The position numbers were made by a program, and so were the translations under genes. The notes under the pieces were generated by a model that worked only from the letters and a program-made list of their open reading frames with translations, had not been told where the DNA came from and did no database searches. This document shows positions 57,601 through 64,000 of a stretch of 64,000 nt of DNA, piece by piece (position 1 is the first letter of the stretch; every line of letters begins with the position of its first letter). This DNA comes from Fulvia fulva (lineage: Eukaryota > Ascomycota > Dothideomycetes > Mycosphaerellales > Mycosphaerellaceae): the NCBI RefSeq assembly GCF_020509005.1, contig NC_063019.1:1240001-1304000 (forward strand). The letters are read 5' to 3'.

Positions 57601-59870
57601 CGATTCCTTCCTTGCCCTAGATATAGATTAGGCGGTTAGCTCTAATATAGTAATAGGAGTTATAAGTAAGCTAAAAGAACGAAAAGCCCTAGGCCTAGAT
57701 AGGATACTAAATATACTACTAAAAGAGTATAGAGAAGAGATCGCGCCGAGCCTTATAAACCTATTTACCGCGTACCTACGGCTAGGGTATCACCCGAAGC
57801 CGTATAGAGAGTCTATAACAGTAGTGCTACGTAAGCTATAGAAGGAGGACTATACTTAGCCTAAGTCGTATAGACTAATCGTACTTCTAAACACGATAGG
57901 GAAGGTCCTAGAAAAGATAGTAGCCTAGAGACTTACGTAGCTAGCCGAGGATAACTACGTACTCCTAGTAATATAGATAGGGGGAAGAAGCTAGCGATCG
58001 ACACTAATAGTAATAGAGCTAATTACGGAGTAAATTCAGACCCTCTAGTACTACGGTAGGAACCGAGCGGCGTCCTTACTATCCCTCGACATCGTAGGAG
58101 CCTTCGATAACGTCTTATACTAAAGGCTAATATATATCCTATAGTAGAAAGGCATCTACTAGTAGGTAACGACGTTCGTCTACTCCTTTCTCTAGGAACG
58201 GACGACATACCTAGTCCTAGGAAGGTATACGTCCGACCCGGTAAAGGTAGAGGCTAGAATACCTTAGGGATCTACTCTCTCCCCTATCCTATTTCTAATA
58301 TTTATGTCTAATCTGATCCCCCTACTCACCTCCCCGTAAACCTTAGTATCGGGGTTTATAGACGACATAAACATTCTAGCCTAGTTAGACTCGATAGAAG
58401 AGAACTATCGCCTCCTTAAAGATAGGTATAAGAAATACGAGGAGTAGGTAAAGAAGTATAGTACCCGGTTCGCCCCTAAAGAGTACTAACTTATATACTT
58501 TAGTAAAGCGAGAACATACTATAATATAAAGGCGGCGGTAAGAATCTAAGGCTACGAGACTAAGCTATTAGCGGAGCTACGAGTACTAGGGATCTAGCTC
58601 GACCCGAAGCTAAGCTAGAATATATAGATTAAGAAAGCCTAGAGTCGAGCGTAAGTTAACGAAGCCTCGATAAAGAGGCTTACGGCGTCTATATAGGGAG
58701 TAATATTCGACAAGGTAAGAGTAATATATAAGGCGATCGTTAGACTAGCTATATTATATAGGGTATAGATTTAGGGAATAGGAGGCGTAGGTAAGCCGAT
58801 CCCGAAACGGATAGAGCAACCCCTAAATAGGATATAGGTAGGTAACCTACGTAGGGTACTAGGCGTATATAAGACAACGTTAATAAGTACGGTAGAAATA
58901 GAGATAGGAATACTACTAATCGGCTAGTATATCCGGGGAATAAGAATTTAATACGCGGTAAAGACGATAGATTACCTAGTATAAACTACGATCTAGGAGG
59001 TAAAGAATAAGATAGAAAGCCGCTACCGGAGAGGGGCCGGACATAGGACAAGCTAAAAAGAGGATGACCTTACTACCTTTACGGCCGTATAGATAAGTAC
59101 CGAATAGCTAGTACGAAAAGAGGAGGAGCGTAGGACTCGCTAGGCCGGCGGGAGCAAGGCTAAGACCTAAAGCCTAGCGGAATAGATAGCGAGCTACCTA
59201 TAGGAGTAGGACTAGAAAAGGAAAGCCCCTAAGACAATAGGCCCGATAGTACTCCGAGCCTTCTAGAGACATAATTACTAGCTATATAGGGACCTAATAA
59301 GGGCCGAAGCAAGTATAGCGATCTAAATCAGGTCCAAATATATTAGATTAAGGGCCTACCTATTTAGGAGACACGTACTAGATATCTAAAGCCTAGCCTA
59401 CTAGTATAGCTACCTATCGTAAAACCTAGAATATATACTACTACGATGCCCGTAGTAGGCGAGAGGTAGGGGAAATTAGAGGTACTAAGCGGGAAGGAGA
59501 GACTATAAGTTAATTATTAGGGACAAAGGTAATATTCGCCGAATCTCTCGGTAGATACTATAGTAGGGATACCTCTAGTAGTTTAGCCTCGCTAGCGAGA
59601 CGGAGGAGTAGATAGATAAGAGGCGGAAGCTAGGGGGGTTATAGATAGGGTAGTTATTAGGGCAGGCCTATAATACTAGCGTACCCTTAATAAGGGAAAT
59701 CTAAGACGACAACTAGGGGGAAAAGATAGGCGGGAAGGAGGAGGGGTTTTTACTAATACGGTTTCCCCTCTATATATACGAAAACAAGATAGTATAGCTA
59801 TATAGGCCAAAGGGCACTACAATAGCTTAATAAAATATCTATCTATCTATATACCCGATTTATAAAGTCC
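57600..59870 (+). mobile_element. Second LINE, 5'-truncated, RIP-degraded
   Basis: The reverse transcriptase is readable through stops: SKLKERKALGLDRILN (about 57670), ESITVVLRK, KSYRLIVLLNTIGK, LSLDIVGAFDNVL (about 58080) and the catalytic box FIDD (58355-58366). Downstream come the LINE C-terminal and RNase H-like region and a knuckle-like ILLRCP motif near 59440. It ends in AATAAAATATCTATCTATCT, a short (TATC)n tail. No endonuclease or ORF1 was found upstream, so the copy is truncated. It differs in sequence from the first LINE and is a separate family. Confidence 0.75.
59835..59852 (+). repeat. (TATC)n tail of the second LINE
   Basis: AATATCTATCTATCTATA following AATAAA, the expected 3' end of a LINE. 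Confidence 0.55.
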
Positions 59871-59874
59871 TATA

Positions 59875-62350
59875 ACTAATAATACGCCTTAGTCTTTAAT
59901 ACGATACGAGGGTAGTAGGGTAGAGGGTAAGAAGCTAGTACGACTAGATATTAAAGATACTCGTCTCTCGTCTTACGAGGACGATAGTAAAGGTATCGAC
60001 TTTATATAGTTTATTAATAGTATAGCGCCTCCTCGTATAGACTAGATCGACTTCGACGATATAGACTTCGAGTACGATCTAATAAACTATAAGATCGCTA
60101 ATACCGAAGTATCTAAGAGGGTAGTTACCTTACGGCCTAATACTATATATCTTAAGGTTAAGAGTACTATAGATAGGTACGCCTACTAGAAGGTTATACT
60201 CGACTACTCCCGAGCCTAGGTACGACGCTATTACGAGGAACGTAATTAAGTTAATACTAAACTCGCGAAGCTCTAAGAAGAATATAATGTCGTCTTCGAA
60301 GACCGATAGGATATAGTAACCGAGCGAGATAAGATATAAGCCGATACTATAATATATTAGATATCCTAGGAAGATACTAAGGCCCGTATCTAGATACTAT
60401 AAATAGCCTTAGACGACGCCGTAACTAAGGAACAATATAAGAAGATTACCGATAAGCTAGTAGGCCGTATTAATACTACTAATAGCTATCTCGAGTAAGT
60501 AGAGGACGAAGTCGACTAACTTAAGGCCAAGATTATATAGTAGGACACTAAGATCTCGTAACTTAAGATATAAGCCCGGCTTACTGCCTTACTAAGCGAG
60601 TAAGACCGCCCGCTCACTTTCCCTAAGTAGTTACGACCCTAGTAATAGCCGTAGTAGTAAGAATAGTAGACTACTAGTCTAGAAGGATTCCTATAAGCCG
60701 GTACCCGTCGTTCTTAGACTCTAGTAGGTAGCGGCTATCGGGCCCGTACCTATAACCGTACTACCCGCGCCGGTTCTCTCGTACCCTTAGTAGCTCGTAC
60801 TAATAATACTACGATATTTGCCGCCTAAACCGACTAACGTTTCCCCTATCCTAAAGAGTTCGATAACTTAGGCGAGCTCTCCTATATCGACTAGAAAGAG
60901 AGCTATAAGGACTCTATTACGGTATAATATACTATATAAACACCTTGCCTTAATATCTTTAACTACGTTAAGCGTTATACTCTCGGTACCCCTAGGGATA
61001 TTATCCGTACGGCTATCGAGAACGACGAATAGGTAAGCCTCGAGGATATATAGGACGAGTTAGACGATAACTTCGGTAAGAATCCTCGAGATATTAAGCT
61101 TAAGGCTAGACGCGACCTATACTAGCTAAAGTAGAAGTACGGCTAGGAGTTTAGTAAATATATCGTCGAATACCGCCGCCTTAGCGCTAAGGCCAGTAAG
61201 CCTATAGTGTCGTACGAGCTATAGATTAGCCTAAACGAGTTCTAGATAAAGAAGATAGAGGACTACTAGCTTATAGACCCCGTTAGCTAGTTCATTCGTA
61301 TCGCTAAAGATAAAGAAGAGGTATATAATACCGTAAAGAGTATATATAGTAAGAGGAATAAGGATAAGGATACCTAGTAAGGCGGTAACGGGCGTCGTAG
61401 TAGTTAAGAATAAGGCTAATAGGGCTTTAGGTAATAGAGCGCTAGTATAGTACTACGAGCCGCGCCGCCTACTATAAATAATACGCTTACGGTCTCTACG
61501 CGTACCTAGAACGCTAGCCCGGCCGTACGCCTTATTCCCTAGCGTTATACTATACTACCTAAGCTTACCGACGAACTCCGCGACTAGCTACGCTAGTAAG
61601 GCCGCTACTTCCGCTATTATAAACCTAGATATACCGGCCTCGACCCCGTATATATTCTTTATAACTCCCGTAGTAAGTAGCGTACCGGCGACGTTAACCG
61701 CGAGATACCTATTACTCTTAACGCTATAACCGACGCGCTAGCCCTCTAGATCGAAGTACTACCCGTTTAGGGAAATGTCTAGCTCCTTAGTACCGTTACG
61801 CTAAAGGAGTAATATATAAATCTACAGATTATAAATACGAAGAATAAGACTACGAGTATTACGGGTAGCCCGCGACCCCTTACTATAGCTACGTCGGCCC
61901 GGGTAAACCGCGGCCCTTCCGTATCGGGTTAGCGCGGCTTAGCTTTACTTTATAACTTCGCCGCGCCTCGCGCTCCTCTTTCGTAGCTTTATAGAACAAT
62001 AACTCTCTTATTCGGACTCTATAGTATACACGCCCTTATAGTTTATTCTACTACCCTACCTAGATTACGGATCTAGGTAAGGGACGCGTAATAATAGGAA
62101 TAGATAGAACTATAGAACTCGAAGAACGCGTAGAGTCGTATTAGAATATAGAATACGGTAAGGCGTATAGCGCGTAAATACCTAGAGAACGTAACGCGGC
62201 GATATTATTAGTAGGTAGTCGCGCGCTAGTAGATAGTTAGGAAATAGGCATCGTTACGCCTCTCCTAAACCTAGACAATATAACTCTATAGACGAACGGC
62301 GGTATACTACCGCTACTAAAGCCTAAGGGTAAAGGTAAGTAGCGTATATC
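59875..62350 (+). mobile_element. Gag-like region of a retroelement, RIP-degraded
   Basis: Read through stops, one frame from about 60830 gives RFPYPKEFDNLGELSYID, then NIFNYVKRYTLGTPRDIIRT, EFSKYIVEYRRLSAKA and VSYEL, the pattern of a retrotransposon gag. Further on, at about 61606, a zinc-knuckle position reads YFRYYK where C-x-x-C is expected: TGC to TAC, Cys to Tyr, as RIP predicts. No terminal repeats could be delimited and no polymerase is seen, so the class (Ty3-like or other) is open. Confidence 0.55.
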
Positions 62351-64000
62351 TCTTTTCCCCGACCTCTTCTCTTTTCCTTAGAGTTAGATAGAGGACGATA
62401 ACCGGCGGGTTATAGTAGATACCGGTGTCGCGCTATAATAGGAAATTAATAAAGCTTACTAGAAAGCCTTCGAGCGAGAAGAAGGTAGTAAGGTTGACTT
62501 TATAGAACTGTTCGAGTTTAAGCTCGAAGAGAACCTAGGCGGCGACCTAGACAAGGTGTACCTATTACTCGACGAGGTAGAGCATATTCTCGTATCCGAA
62601 TACTAGAATGTTATACTAGATAAACTTACGACCCTCGTATCCTAGTACCCGAAGACTACCTACGACTTCGTACTATAGGTAGTAAATATAGCGATTACTA
62701 AAGGTAGACAACTCGATATAATAGAGCGAGCTAATAACCTCTAGAACACCTAGTATACTACGCTATATACCGAGTATAACCGTATCTATAAGATACTACG
62801 AAGCGAGGAGGCTATAATATAGAAGATAGCCGTAGACCTAAAGAGTAAGAAGGATTATAACCTAGTAAAGTTATAAGAGGTAAAGAAGAAGGTATAGGAT
62901 ACCGAAGCTAAGAACTAAGCTCTATAGAAGGAGGTTAACGATCTAAAGACTCGACTCTAAGCTACTAAAGACACTATATAGAATAGGGGTAAGGGCCGCT
63001 CTAGTCGCCGACCCTCCTATTTACCTCCGCGCGAGACTTTACTCGAGTAGCTAATACGTAAGTATCGTAAAGCTACTAGTAGAGGCGGCGGCGGCGGAGG
63101 CGGTAGTAACGATAATAACGGCAATAGTAATAACGACCGAGGACGTAATAGAAACCGTCTACGACCTAATAATAATAACGGTCGCGACTCTCGAGTGCGT
63201 AATACCCGTATATAGACTCCCCTAACCGAACTTTTAGAACGCCTATTTACTATTAACCGTACTCTAATACGCGGTATCGAGGTTAGTAAGGGCGTACCTA
63301 ATCCGAAGTACTTTAAGAACGATAACGACCCTAACTTCGATAGTTAGTATAGTAGCGTACTTCTTAAGCTAACTATAACTACTTTCCGCTCCGAGGTAGA
63401 CGGCCTACATTTTATATATAAATAGACATAGGGTAACCCTTAGAGAAGTATTAAGCCGAGGATCCCCGTGCCTAGATAACAATTATTTAACGAGTTTAAG
63501 ACTAGTAAAGAACTACTAGATTAGATAACACGCTAGTACGGTACCCGTAACGAAGGAACTAAGGCTATAGTTAATATCGCTACCTATAAGTAGGAGTAGG
63601 GCGAGACCTTTATTACCTTCTACGCTCGCTACTCGAAGCTACGTACTTAGATAGAGTAGACCGACGAGACTAAGCTAATACTATTTCGTAACTACCTAAA
63701 CCGTAAGTACTTTATTAAGACTTTCGGCGATAGGGAACTAGATAGACGCTTATACGATATATAGGATATTATTAAGGAATATACGGTATTAGATAAGAGC
63801 TTCTACGAGACCGACCGACTATATCTATAGAAGGAGCGCCTACGTAGTAACCCTAATTCGAATAATAACGGCGTATAGGGCGGTAGTAATACCGTAGGCG
63901 CCGTAGCTACTAGTAAGACCGCTATAATCGTCTAGCGACTACTATAATACGTAGGTATAAAGAAGAAGGAGGACCTACTAGTTTACTTATAGAACCTACC
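62350..64000 (+). mobile_element. Second gag-like region, running off the window
   Basis: A different gag-like reading starts about 62400, with a coiled-coil-like part (EVKKKV, EVNDLKTRLQATKD), a Gly/Asn-rich linker near 63080-63180 and a capsid-like segment from about 63540 (ITFYARYSKLRTQIE after repair of stops, FRNYLNRKYFIKTFGDREL). It differs from the preceding gag-like region, so two elements or two ORFs are present. The sequence is cut by the window end, so any polymerase lies beyond. Confidence 0.5.

Noticed and set aside
58023..58208. Open frame on the minus strand inside the second LINE
   Set aside because: Antisense shadow of the LSLDIVGAFDN reverse-transcriptase region.

Overview
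This window reads as nuclear DNA of a filamentous ascomycete. The evidence is compact genes with short (about 45-157 nt) GT-AG introns carrying CTAAC/CTGAC-like branch sites, fungal families (PRP43, PRMT5/Skb1, Nup49, GH3, GH7, UstYa-like, 2EXR-like proteins), and repeats that carry the mark of repeat-induced point mutation (RIP). The mix of families fits a Dothideomycete, perhaps from the Mycosphaerellales/Capnodiales; that placement is an inference. Gene models were spliced by eye from reading frame, splice signals and family similarity. No database search was run.

Layout. Bases 1-33 kb are gene-rich and mostly housekeeping: a small hypothetical gene, PRP43 helicase, PRMT5 (divergent from PRP43), a mitochondrial oxoglutarate/malate-type carrier, a hypothetical gene, the FG nucleoporin Nup49, a secreted GH3 beta-glucosidase, a 2EXR-like gene, two tandem paralogues of unknown function (one split by a Tc1-type transposon), a decayed 2EXR-like gene, mitochondrial uL23m divergent from a DUF202 membrane protein, RPA2 divergent from the DBP10 helicase, another frameshifted 2EXR-like gene, a MATE transporter, a three-exon small secreted protein and a hypothetical gene.

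From 33 to 50 kb the density falls and decay rises: a DUF7587-like protein, a possible inverted-repeat element, a secreted GH7 cellobiohydrolase, a long near-empty stretch, an M3 metallopeptidase pseudogene, a possible SMI1/KNR4-like protein, an F-box-like protein, a pRiA4b ORF-3-like protein, a UstYa-like gene with one in-frame stop, and a second small secreted protein.

From about 50.4 kb to the window end is a retrotransposon block. It holds a reverse-oriented LINE fragment, a near full-length Tad1-like LINE (zinc knuckles, endonuclease, reverse transcriptase), a second 5'-truncated LINE, and two gag-like regions running off the end. CpA and TpG are almost absent while TpA is very common and CpG is retained, so every reading frame is broken by TAG/TAA. 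That is saturating CpA-targeted RIP. Single nonsense changes that fit the same C-to-T rule occur in the Tc1 transposase, one 2EXR-like gene, the UstYa-like gene and the M3 peptidase. No clearly new multi-gene system was found. The most notable observations are the transposon-split paralogue pair, the dinucleotide-exact RIP block with a spared island between inverted LINE copies, the substituted substrate pocket of the GH3 enzyme, and two small secreted proteins recovered only by splicing.
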